This document shows, piece after piece, positions 36,914 through 47,423 of a stretch of DNA of 64,000 nucleotides. Source of the stretch: Climacteris rufus. Taxonomy: Eukaryota > Chordata > Aves > Passeriformes > Climacteridae. The DNA lies in contig VZRZ01002565.1 in the NCBI GenBank assembly GCA_013398175.1, forward strand, positions 785,511 through 849,510. The letters are read 5' to 3'. Below the pieces are notes generated by a model that ran no database searches, was not told the DNA's origin, and saw nothing but the letters and a program-made list of their open reading frames with translations. Positions within the stretch are counted from its first letter, which is position 1, and each line of letters begins with the position of its first letter. A program made the position numbers and the translations under genes.

Positions 36914-38464
36914 GTAAGAAAGGGAACCTTTGACATTTTCTACTTACCACCTGTAGTTCAATAGAACAGTTTATTGGATAAACTAATGAGGACTGACAGC
37001 AGCAGGCTTTCCTTCTTTCCTGTCTAAAATTTATGTTGATGTTGAAATCTGACTTCATTTAGGTTTAAAATATAATGTGCTATGTTTCCTTCCTATCTTC
37101 AGAGTGTAGTGGCTGTATCACAGCCACACAGGTTCCCATCACAATGTCCTAAAAAGAATGATACAGGATATTTTAATTTCAGTGAGCAGTTAACAAGAGG
37201 TAGATGTGATGAGTGAGGGGAGCCATAAATAAGGTGTTTTGTGCTAAGCCTGGTCTGGCTGTCTTTTGTATACCAAAAGCAGATTCTGTACAGTTGCAAT
37301 TCAAAATTATAGTAGTAACCACAGCAGTATTTCTTTATTCCAGAGATCAACATAGTTCAGCTTAAGGAGAGGCACATCAGTGTTGTGCTGTCATGTTGTC
37401 AGCCATGGGAGGCAGCTTACGAGTGTACTGTGGTGTGTAAGAGCTGAAAAGTACATGACCCTTAACATGTTCAAATTCAAATTCAAATTTTTCCCTTCCA
37501 AATGTTTTTGGTTGGTTGGTTGTCTTTTTTTGGGGAATTACTAAGAGTCTACTTTATCCTAGAGAGTTTTGGCACAAACCAGTTTACTTTTACAGTGGAT
37601 GCTTTATGGGCTGAGTCTGGTTTGCTGACAGCAATTGCTGACAACATTCACCTTCTATTAAAATTGTTTTTTTGGTGGCTGTCTAATGCTTCTATCAGGC
37701 ATTGTCATTGTTTCTATCAGGACAAGGTCCAAATGCAGTTCTCAAGAACTGTGTGTTTAATGTTCATACAAGCACGCAATAGCGAGGCTCATGCTCTAAT
37801 GGTCATGTGTCTGCATTCCAAAGAAAGCTGGAGCTGGAGCAGGAGATGCTGCTGGAAAGAGTAACACCAGAACTCAGTCAGAGGAGTCTGCTGCCAAAGG
37901 GTTAAATTGTAAAGCAGTGAATTGTGCTCTTGAGTAAAATGGCAGTCTGGATGTAGGAGAGGAAAACCAAAATTTCTCAGATCATTAAGGGACAAGGGAG
38001 TTGCAGCCTAACTTACTCTTTACAGAGAAAGCATCCCTTGCTTTAAGAAAACAGGGCAGCGGATGCTTGTCAGCAGGGAAGTGCTATATGGATGGGAGCT
38101 GGAGAGACTTCCATCAGGTCTGTCACAGATATTGTGGACCACCACAATACACACAGTTGGAGATTCAAAGGGAGAGTGAGAAAAGATAGAAGTGGATTTC
38201 TGGAATTTAATTTAGTGGTTTTTCTTCAGAAAATTAAATGTGCCTTGTCATCTATCAAGAACAGTTTATACAATGGGGCAGAAGAATGAATCATCTATTG
38301 AGAAATCCTAAGTGATGTTCAAAGCCTGCTGATGGGATGCCATGTGTTGGGTTTGTTTGGATGGTTTCCTTACTTCTAGCATTGTTAAAAGCAAAAAAAA
38401 CCCCAGGAACTGTATTCTCATGTGCCCAGTGACCAATAATATTTCCCTTTTTAATTTTTTGTAG
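36914..38464. other. Intron
   Basis: 1.55 kb. A short direct repeat, (AAATTC)3, lies at about 37472-37490. No exon or known repeat recognised. The acceptor is tttttaattttttgtag. Confidence 0.75.
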
Positions 38465-40340
38465 GATGTAGAAGATCCCCTGGCTGAAGTCTGCCGTGCA
38501 ATAAAATCCCCAGAGGCACGCTTTTTTCCTGAGCCTTTCATTCTTGAGGAAAGAGCAAAGGATGAAATTCCCAAAGACAGGAAAGTTAAGAGCCCTTTGG
38601 TGCCACCATCTCCAGTGTTATCCCAGCCGGTTGCATCACCAGAAGCCATTGCACCTCCATCACTAGCAGAGCCTCAGCCAGCAGCACCAACACTGGCTTC
38701 ATCCCCAACATCTGCTCAAATGCCTATCTGTTCCCAGCCTTTGCCTTCTGCTGAAACATCCATTCCATCCCCAGTGGAGCCTCCAGTATGTTTCCAACCT
38801 GTCCCAGCCTTAACGTCTACTCCTTTAGCCAAACTGGCCCTTAGGGGCCAGGATAGCGAGGTGGAAAAACTGGGGAGCCCTACTACTGCAGAAGAAGCCC
38901 TGAAACGGAGTAGCCTTGTGGAAGAGTTCTGGATGAAGAGTGCTGAGATCCGGAGGAGCTTAGGGCTCACCCCAGTAGACAGAAACAAACGCTCAGAGAG
39001 TAACTTTACTGTGTCTGCTCTGGAGGCAACTCCTCAGAAGACTTTCAATAGCAAGAATATTTCAGGGGATGAGAGGATCCATCCTGTGAAACCCCAGCCT
39101 GCCCCAAGAAGACAGGGACTGTCCAAGTTAGAAAACGAGCAGATTTCTCTGCTCACTCCAAAGTCTCCATCAGAAAAAGAGCTAAAGAGTTCCGGTGAAG
39201 TACGGGGAGATGTATCCAGCAGTTCCGGGCTTGGCCTTCAGGAGAGCTCATCCAACATGAGAACTATGGCCAGCCAGAGCTTCAACACTTCCGACTCCAC
39301 CATGCTGACTCCTCCATCGAGTCCCCCCCCGCCGCCTCCTCAGAATGAGGAACCGGCCACCCTGCGTAGGAAGAGGTACCAAGCACTCTGGCAGAACGAG
39401 GTTGAAGCCAGGTCCCCTCCAACACCAGCATCAACACCTCCTGCTCCCCGACATCAGGAGCCACCCCCTCCTGCCAAGGAGACACCCCCAGCCAAGAGGG
39501 ACGACGTGCGGAAGTCGTTTGCGGAGAGTGTGGATGAGATTCCGTTTGCTGATGATGTGGAAGACACGTACGATGACAGGACAGAGGACTCGAGCCTTCA
39601 CGAGAAGTTCTATACACCTCCCACCAGCAGGCCAAGGCCGGAGAAGCCCCATCTTTTGCCCTTGGTCAAAGAAAATGGTGGTCCACCCTCAGTGGAAGGA
39701 GGGGCTCACCAAAAGAAGAGAGTGTTCCCTGAGATTTCTGTGGAGGCCAAGGAGCTTGCTGAAGAAAGAATGAGAGCCAGGGAAAAGTCTGTCAAGAGCC
39801 AAGTGCTACGTGATGCCATGGCTAGACAGCTGTGTAAGATGAAAGATATGGAGACGGCTGCTGCTGCTGCTGCTGGGGCCACAAGGGCACGAAAGGCATC
39901 TTCTATGCCCTTGAAGACCAAAGAGTTGTTTTATGACTCTCCAAAGCATTTGGCCTTGAAATTAGCAGAGGGATCTGCACGAAAGCATAATTCTGCTACC
40001 GAGAAGTTCTCCACTCCTGCTGCTGATATGGCTGGACCTGAAGGCTCTGTCAGCTCTTCAGAGGGCTCCAGTGGGAAGAGTAAGAAAAGAAGTTCTCTCT
40101 TCTCCCCTCGTAAGAACAAAAAGGAGAAGAAATCCAAAAATGATAGCAGACTTTCTGATAAATCTAGTGGTGGGACAGAGGAAGCAACAAAGCCTAGGTC
40201 GTTATGGAAGTCTGTTTTCTCTGGCTATAAGAAAGACAAGAAGAAAAAGACTGATGAGAAATCCTGCCCGAGTACTCCCTCAAGTAATGCCACTGTGGAT
40301 TCTGGCAAGCACAAAGCCTCTCCATTGATTACAGCTGCAG
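38465..40340 (+). CDS. MICAL3: MICAL3 exon: large Pro/Ser/Lys-rich disordered region
   Basis: 1,876 nt in one exon (625 codons plus one base), phase 0 in and 1 out. Landmarks by exon residue: Pro/Ser-rich repeats (about 50-115), LVEEFWMKSAEIRRSLGLTP (151-170), a poly-Pro run after SSP (about 285), EIPFADDVEDTYDD (about 358-371), the helical KELAEERMRAREKSVKSQ (about 429-446), an Ala run coded by GCT repeats (about 464), a Ser-rich then Lys-rich block SLFSPRKNKKEKKSK (about 540-557), and LWKSVFSGYKKDKKKK (about 580-595). These match mammalian MICAL3 in order. The region is mostly disordered; poly-Pro and basic patches suggest SH3/WW, membrane or cytoskeletal partners, and family work places cytokinesis partners in this part. 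The true exon start is 38465, not the first Met. Confidence 0.96.
39856..39876 (+). repeat. GCT trinucleotide run coding poly-Ala
   Basis: Six to seven GCT/GCC units inside the large exon give an Ala run after METAA. Such runs often vary in length. Confidence 0.7.
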
Positions 40341-41280
40341 GTATAACAGATATATGCCTCTGCACTGTGCACTTTTCCTACTTTTCTAGGTATCCTTGAA
40401 AGTAAGTTTGGTTTGCTTTGTCATTCAGCTGCTGTGCTGTATGTTGCTGCTCCCCAGAGTCAAGTGGACAGATTGACCTAAGTGCTAGGGGCTAGAACTG
40501 TGTGTCTGTGTATCAACATAATTAGTTGATATCCACTGAAAAAAAAAAAAAAATGAAACCGTAACTAGAAGTTTCACTCTCAGTATGTACAAGATACATC
40601 TGTTTTCTGCCTTACAGAAATCTGCAGTACAGATTTGAGAAATAAGCACTGTTTGCTGGAATTTGTGACATTTCATCCCTATTTTAAGTCTGATCTTCAT
40701 CTTTTCTTTGGGTGTTCTCTTTTCTTTCCTTCCATACAGCTCCACGGAAGCTGAAGACTGCGGAGATGCCATTATTCCTGTTGTTCTCAGTAATCTGGTG
40801 GCTGTTGATCTCTGAAGCAGGGATTTTGCAGCCTCATGTAAATCTCTTACATTCCCACCAGCTGCAGGCAGAAATGTTTAATGGCAACTTGGGATACAGT
40901 AAAAAAGTTAGCCATAAATGTGATTGAAAGGAAACATGTTACATTTCTTAGGCCTTGAACAAATAGCCAGAATAGTGCCAGCTGCTGTCATCCAAGTGCT
41001 GTATCTATCCTAAGAGCATTGATACAGTACAAGGAGAGAACCATGACCATTATTCCTAACAGCATTTCAAGAAAGTGATGCTCTATTAGAACAAAGCTCA
41101 AACTCCTACAGATCATTTTATGGAGCTTCTTTGGTCCCTCCCAGACGAAGCAACTGAGGCTGACATAAAAGGACTAAGTATTTTTGATGCTCAATCAAAC
41201 AACTTCCTGACTTCTGAAGAGTTTACAGAAAGGATTGTTGCCACTTCTCTAACTTTCCCTTTTTATTCCCAACTTCACAG
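40341..41280. other. Intron with a candidate alternative exon
   Basis: 940 nt. It contains an A(14) run near 40540 and a strong polypyrimidine acceptor ending at 40739 that is not used by the main form (see findings). It ends cttttttattcccaacttcacag-like at 41280. Confidence 0.7.
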
Positions 41281-41375
41281 ATTTACAGCTCCGTCAACAC
41301 CTGAGTTTCTCAGAGGACTCTGACCTCTCCAGTGATGATATTCTGGAACGCTCCTCCCAGAAATCCAAACGAGAG
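41281..41375 (+). CDS. MICAL3: MICAL3 exon: LSFSEDSDLSSDDILERSSQ
   Basis: 95 nt, phase 1 in and 0 out. It encodes DLQLRQHLSFSEDSDLSSDD and then ILERSSQKSKRE, nearly identical to mammalian MICAL3. The acidic Ser cluster looks like a casein-kinase-type target (inference). Donor GAGAG/gtatgt. Confidence 0.95.
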
Positions 41376-41639
41376 GTATGTAGGTGGGAAATGCATTTTA
41401 GATGGATCCAGCACCATTCAGATCACAGACTCAGAGAATCACATCAGAAACTTGGATAATTCATGTTGTTGTTTTAACTCTTTCTCTCATGGAACAGGCT
41501 TTTCTGTAGGTTGGCTGACTGTTCTGCCTAAAATAAGTTGGTTTCACTTGGTTTCATAATTGCAAGTTACTCTCCACTGTTGTCATAAGAAGGATCCATT
41601 GTCTCACTGTTCCTCTAGAACCCGTGGTCCCAAGGACTT

Positions 41640-42275
41640 GCGCACCTTCAGGTGCCTTAGATGTTTTCAAACACGGCTTTCTCCTGCAGGGGTGGTTCTT
41701 CATTCTCCTAATCCCCTTCTGTGACTGAGATGGTGTGGCTGGAGCAAGGCAAAAAAGTTAGAGTACTTCAGCCTCCTCTGTATCTTGGATAACCAGATTT
41801 CCAGTTCCTCCTGGAGAGGGCCCATGTTTTCCCTAGTCTTCCTGTATCACTGACATACTTATAGAAGCTTTTCTTGTTGCCATTCATGTGCCTGGCCAGA
41901 TTTAATTCTGTCAGGGCTTAGCTCTCCTAACGTGATCCCTGACTTCTTGGGGAATTTCTCTGTATTCCTCCCAGGCTACCTGTCCTTGCTTCTACCCCCT
42001 GTAGGCTTCCTTTTTCTATTGGAGTTTCCAGGAGCCCTTTGTTCATCCACATAGACCTTCCAGTATTTTTGTCTAACTTCTTTGTTGGGATGCATTGCTC
42101 CTGAGCTTGGAGGTGGTGAACCTTGAATATTAACCAGCTTTCTTGGGCCCCTCCTCCCTCCAGGGATTTATCCCACAGCACTCTACTAAGCAGATCCATG
42201 AAGAGACCAAAGTGTGCTCTCCTGAAATCCAGGGTAGGGAGCTTGCTGTGCACCCTCCTCACTGGTCTAAGGATC
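41640..42275 (-). mobile_element. CR1 LINE fragment: ORF2 between endonuclease and reverse transcriptase
   Basis: The minus strand encodes RRVHSKLPTLDFRRAHFGLF, then GAQESWLIFK and QAQEQCIPTKK, characteristic of the linker after the CR1 endonuclease, and further on FYKYVSD and KTRENMGPL. An open frame of 111 codons survives at 41927-42262, but both ends of the element are missing and other parts are frameshifted. Dead copy, antisense to MICAL3. Confidence 0.88.
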
Positions 42276-44242
42276 TGGTATAAGGATTTAGTTTATTTCC
42301 ACACATTTATATGTGGAAAATATATGTGGTGAGAGCAAAGTTTCAAAGCTAGTTGTTGTTAAACTATTTAATTCAATTTTAGAATGGCACTATTAATGCA
42401 AAAACAAGGAAAAAATTAAAGGAACTGTTTGATCATAGTGATGAAGAACCCTACTTTCATTCCTGAGAGCCTCTAAGCTCTGCAATGTTTAGAGGAATAA
42501 GCAGAGATTTTATTGACCCCACAGAACACTAAGGCTCTTCTGGTACAGAAAAATGGAAACTCTGTTCCCACTGCTCCTTCCTGGTGGTGCCTGGTACACA
42601 TGTTAAAAAAGCTCAAGAAGAAGAGAGCATCTGGGAGGGAAATGTCACAGACACAGTGGCCTGAACCTCCTGTCTCAAACCTGTCATCTCGTGTGCACAA
42701 ACCAGTCTCAGATGCCAAGTTGATCCTTGGCTCAGATGGCAAAGGTGTGGAAGTACTGCAAATGGAAGTGTCATGTGAAATGCTTTCTAAGTATATATAG
42801 TACAATGAACTAGAATAGCTAATGAATTTAAGGCTGGTGGAAGAAATTTATGAACTAAATAGGAATTTTCTGTATTTACTTATCTCTCTTTTAATCTCTT
42901 TCCCTAGTTGGTCTAGATCTCATCTGAGAGGAAGATTATTTTGTTTTTATTTTATTCCCTTTTTTCTCTCCCCTTCCACTCCCCCTTGCATGCCCTCAAG
43001 GCGTTTCATGAGCAATTCTGCATTTTCCAAGAGATGCAGAAGAATGAGGTACCTGGGGCCCGCAGAGGACAGATACCCATACCTGGGGTTCAGATAAGAG
43101 TTACAGAGTTACTGCTCTGCCTTGTGAGCTCCTTCAGGAGGAGGCAAGGGTGCACCAAGGTCCATCCTTGTTTTCAGGCTTTGGTGTACCTTGATGGTCA
43201 GCTTTTTTTCTGTGCTGAGCCACTTAGATTTAAAATGGCTTTTGCAGAAAGAAAGATCTCATCTGTAAGCACTGCAGGGGATGATAGGTGACAGTGGCAG
43301 ATGCCTGGAATCCTAATACTGAACATATCTCACAAGCTCTGCCAAGGGTCTGGTGGTAGTGTATCATTTGCTGTTGCTGAAGTTAGATTAAAAATTTGTT
43401 TGCTCAGCATCTGCCTGTTTTCTTAAGAATAGTTTGGGGAATGTCTTTATTTAGAGGATATGAATCTGAAAACTCGACTTACATCATTTTGTTGCATCCT
43501 ATCCAAGGATGTAGAATATACATGCAAACACTGAATGCCTTGCTGTCAAAAGAAATGCAACCAAACTTCGAGTCTGACAAAGCTGGGTTTGTACTGATTT
43601 GGGGTGGGTGTTGTATTTTTCAAGTTATAAACTGCCGGCTACTTATTATGGGTAAGAGCTGACTTACTGTGTGCTACTTAACTTTTATGTGAACCCCTTC
43701 TCCAAACTGAAACCCTGTTCATGCTGCTTTTTTTGGTAATTGTAGTGAGCTTGCTTCGCAGACAGCCTGCTCTGTTTAGCCTGTTCTTTGTGATCATTCA
43801 GTGTTGTTTAATGTAGTGTCTTTCAAGAGAAGCATCTTGTAAAGAACCCCCAGTGTAAATGCCCTGTGGATGTTGTGTTTGTAGGTGTGTGTCACTGTGT
43901 GTGTGTTTGTTGTTGTTCCTGTACAATTGTGGTGTTGTGGTCAGATCTGTGTTTTACTACCACAGGGAGCTTGCTATTTCCTGGAGTTTGCAACATGCTG
44001 ATGTTGTTCTCTGGCTTTTCATTTGTGACTGGTTTTAGTTAATTGAATGTGAAAGTGCAAAATGCTGTCTGTTTGCCCAGAGTGGCACAATACCTTCTGG
44101 ACTTCATGACATGAATGGAAATTTACCTTTCTTATTAGCAAATAAAGCTAAGTGCTTTACTTGCCTTATATTTGGGTAGTTTAGAATGTCCTTGGCTAGA
44201 GAAAGCAGTGATTTCCCCCTCCTTTTCCCCCTCCCACTTTAG
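42276..44242. other. Intron with several weak exon-like segments
   Basis: Open, in-phase segments with plausible acceptors occur at 42383-42466, 42525-42800 and 43001-43048. None is supported well enough to call, and all are given as findings. A GT-rich stretch lies at about 43862-43912. Otherwise nothing is recognised. Confidence 0.5.
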
Positions 44243-44347
44243 CTCCTCAGGATCTTTGGATGCTCTCCTTGTAGACAAGGAGATTCCATTACTGCAGGAC
44301 ACAAAACCCACTCTGAGCCCATCTACTGTTTCTCAGTTCATGAAGCA
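44243..44347 (+). CDS. MICAL3: Possible MICAL3 cassette exon (105 nt)
   Basis: Very strong acceptor (ttttccccctcccactttag) and a donor matching the consensus (GCA/gtgagtaag). 105 nt keeps the frame. In the frame that follows exon 41281-41375 it is open, but rich in Cys/His (LLRIFGCSPCRQGDS start). In another frame it reads SSGSLDALLVDKEIPLLQDT then KPTLSPSTVSQFMK, which looks more like protein but would need an upstream exon ending in phase 2. Splice signals are good; the coding role is uncertain. Confidence 0.38.
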
Positions 44348-44878
44348 GTGAGTAAGATTTATGATGTTGGTTAAATGTAAATTATAGTTCTATGAAACAG
44401 ATGTAATTTAAAACTATGGAATAAACACAACTCCTAGGAGAGATGGTAAATTGAAATGTAAATGGAGAGTTGTGTGACAGTAATACATGGTTGGCTGAGC
44501 CAATTCAGACTAAATAGGCTCCAGAAATAAACCAGTATTCCAAATCTTAAGCCAAAATTTTGTACCTATACTTGGTCAGTGGACATTAAAACTGTAGGTA
44601 GGTAAAGACCAAATAATTCCTCTAGAAAAAGGTTGATTGTATCTGTAAAGATACTGCCAGACCTAATTGCTTTCAGGAGAGTGCTGGAAACGTGATTTTG
44701 TGGGCAGAAGTTCCATTGTGCTTCATCAGTCTGGGTCGCGTTCAGCATTTGCACAATTTTGTTTCATGTAAAAACCACTTTGTTTAATTACTGTGCATCT
44801 GTTTTCAATGTTGAACTGATTTTGCTTCATTTTGTACGTTTTTTTATTTTTTTTCCCTTTACCATTCCCCCTTTAAAG

Positions 44879-44929
44879 TCGATCTATGTACCACACGCCT
44901 TGGCATTCAAGAGATCATACTCGTCAAAG
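44879..44929 (+). CDS. MICAL3: MICAL3 cassette exon: SIYVPHALAFKRSYSSK
   Basis: 51 nt with a T-rich acceptor (ccccctttaaag) and donor AAAG/gtagtg, phase 0 in and out. It inserts 17 residues, SIYVPHALAFKRSYSSK, between SQKSKRE and RAYTEEELNAK, just before the bMERB coiled coil. Three TGCATG elements lie within about 210 nt downstream, the arrangement seen at exons included in brain and muscle. It is not in the main human form as I recall it. Confidence 0.7.
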
Positions 44930-44967
44930 GTAGTGTCTCCATTCCCACTAGTTGGCCATTGTTGCAT

Positions 44968-45137
44968 TGCATGTCCCCCTATTAACCCATTGAATCCGTA
45001 GCTCCCCACCACATGTGCACTAACATCAACACTGACTGTGCATGCCTAAGATGTTAGCAGACATGGGCAGCAAATTCTTTGTGGAAGATGTCTCCCAAAA
45101 ATGCATTAAGCTCCGAAATGTCTGGTTGGAATGCATG
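44968..45137 (+). promoter_or_regulatory. Three TGCATG (RBFOX-type) splicing elements
   Basis: TGCATG at 44968-44973, 45039-45044 and 45132-45137, that is 39, 110 and 203 nt after the donor of the 51-nt exon. A cluster of three in this short intron segment is unlikely by chance. Established: RBFOX binding downstream favours exon inclusion. Inferred: this regulates 44879-44929. Confidence 0.65.
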
Positions 45138-46500
45138 CATTTATCAGTGCACCACTGTACAGTGATGTGGATGATCTATGAGCTTCAGAACAAGTTGGTT
45201 TTCAAGGCACTTAAATTTGTTTGCATATTCTTCTTTAATACTTAGAACGTGAGTTCAAATGAATCATCCCACTTTAATCAGCATCTTTTGAAATTGCTGA
45301 GTTCGCTCAACTCTTCAGTGAAACTTTGTATCAAGATAAAATTAAGGCAGAAGTTGCTGCTTTCTGAAATTCTTATTGTCTTGCCTTTACAGTCACAATA
45401 GTGTTCCATGGGATAGGAAAGTCTCGTGCTCTGTCACTTTACTTTCTGATTTGAGTACCATTGTGGATTTTGTGTTTTTAAAAAAGCAAGAGTGAAGTGT
45501 GAGCTTCTTGAAGCTTAAACAATGGTGCCTGCCAATGACCTACCTGAGGGGTTTTAATGAAGCTGTGATCCTACCTTAAACTCCGTTCACTGAGAACAAT
45601 AAACAGAGGTAGACTCACCAATGTGGCAATACAATAACTAGATAAAGCAAATTTCAAGGTGGTCTGAGTTAACATTTTATTCTTGAAGTTGACTGTCCAT
45701 GGAGGAAATCTCTTTCCAGAAGTGGAAGAAATGTGTTTACAGCAGTCTCTTAAACCTTACATACATGCACATGAGAAAAGAGGCATTTTCTTCACTGTAG
45801 TTTACTTAGTGCCATTGTGAAGGTTTTTTTACACTCTTAAAACTCTATGAGAGAAAACCCTTCTAGGCTACAACATATCCAACCTATACATCTAATAAGA
45901 TACTAAACCAAATTTCAGTATGGTTAAAGAGACTTATTTTTAAACTAGCGTGACCGACAGAAAAGGAGGAAATACTTTTCTGTTTCTATAAACATAGCTT
46001 TTCTCCTTTTGGATGGCTTCTGGTGGTGTAATATTCTACACTAGACTATAATAATTTCTTAACTTACACTGCTGTAACTGTTCATGTAGATGAGCATTTA
46101 CCCTCTTCTAAAATGAAATCAGGGGGACCTCTGTCAAGATGAACCCTCTATATGGTACTCATTGATTTATCCAAATCCATTTGGCTAAATCTGTTGAGAA
46201 TAAAAACTTATTTGATCTTTGGGGAGAGGTTTCATATAGCAGTGGAAGGCAAGGGTGGGATATTATATAAAGTCACAGCTCTGCAGCTGGCTTAAATGCT
46301 TCTTCACTCCTGATTTGATCCTGAAATTATTGCTCACTGCGCTGTGAACACCTTTGCCTACAGACGCTTGACTTTTGACACAGCCATGGCAAAGACAGAA
46401 CACCTCCCTTCTGAGATTTTTGGAAGCGAAAATGGTCATCCCTGCCCTCGTATTTCTGAGCATGTAAATAAGATCTGCTCCTGTTTTTTCCTTCCTTCAG
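45138..46500. other. Intron
   Basis: No gene or repeat recognised. The sequence ends in a strong tract, gttttttccttccttcag. Confidence 0.7.
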
Positions 46501-46608
46501 AGGGCCTACACAGAAGAGGAGCTGAATGCCAAGCTGACACGGCGAGTACAGAAAGCTGCCCGTAGACAAGCCAAGCAAGAGGAGCTAAAGAGGTTACACA
46601 GAGCTCAG
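46501..46608 (+). CDS. MICAL3: MICAL3 exon: start of bMERB coiled coil
   Basis: 108 nt, phase 0 in and out. It encodes RAYTEEELNAKLTRRVQKAA, then RRQAKQEELKRLHRAQ. This is the first helix of the bMERB (DUF3585) domain, which binds Rab8/Rab10-type GTPases and is thought to fold back on the catalytic part to keep MICALs inactive. Almost identical to mammalian MICAL3. Confidence 0.96.
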
Positions 46609-47329
46609 GTAGTGTCTCACAAGCCTCTTGTCATGGCACACAGGTGACTCTTTGTGAAAGCACCTTGATCCTGACATTCTTCTGAGTGTGTCAGAACAGA
46701 ATTCTCTACTTCTGCATGAGTGTCCCTGCTCCTGCTCCCTCTTTCAAATTTCATGTCATGCCACAGAGATGTGAAGACTGGCTGAAACCTGTCATGAGAA
46801 TTTTACAGTGAGATAAATAATGCCCATAACACCTTTCTAGCTGGAGATGGATGAAGCATCATGCACTGAACAGAGATACTCAGATAGTACCTGATGGAGC
46901 TGCACATACCATTGTTTTGCTAGGCTGTGCTGGTGGGTGAAGTGTTACTAAATTAACCTTTAATTACCAGAGAATCTGCTGGAAGACTGTTGGCATCATC
47001 TATATGTGATGGGATTTGTTAAAAACTCAGGGTAAGGGCTCAGCTGACTGAATAGCATCACCTTTCAGTTCAGTGTTCAGGAATGTGATAGGATTTGTAG
47101 GAAATAAGTGAGTACCACGGTGTTTGCAAATTTAAGGGTTAGGATACAACAGGGTGGGGAGGATGTCACGGGAGGGTGTGTGATGGTGTCTGTTGAAGCA
47201 GGGTATTGTTGAATACAGATACTTATTTTTGAAAAGGCAAATTTGCCTGAAGTCAGTGCTGGATGCGTGCTGCAGACAGAGCAGGAGAATTGCTTTTGGT
47301 GAGGTCCTGTTCCATTGTTCTCTGAACAG
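46609..47329. other. Intron
   Basis: 721 nt, bounded by gtagtg and tctctgaacag. Nothing else seen. Confidence 0.8.
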
Positions 47330-47423
47330 ATTATCCAGCGGCAGTTGGAACAAGTGGAGGAGAAGCAGAGGCAACTCGAGGAGAGAGGCGTTGCTGTGGA
47401 GAAGGCCCTTCGAGGAGAAGCAG
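47330..47423 (+). CDS. MICAL3: MICAL3 exon: bMERB helix 1, RGVAVEKALRGEA
   Basis: 94 nt, phase 0 in and 1 out. It encodes IIQRQLEQVEEKQRQLEERG, then VAVEKALRGEA plus one base. It continues the first bMERB helix with regular heptad spacing. The exon ends exactly at the turn between helices 1 and 2, where two optional exons can be added. Confidence 0.96.

Noticed and set aside
39282..39773. ORFs in other frames of the large exon (up to 142 codons)
   Set aside because: Out-of-frame shadows of the strongly biased MICAL3 coding sequence.
41927..42262. 111-codon minus-strand ORF
   Set aside because: Not a host gene; it is a surviving piece of CR1 ORF2 and is annotated as such.
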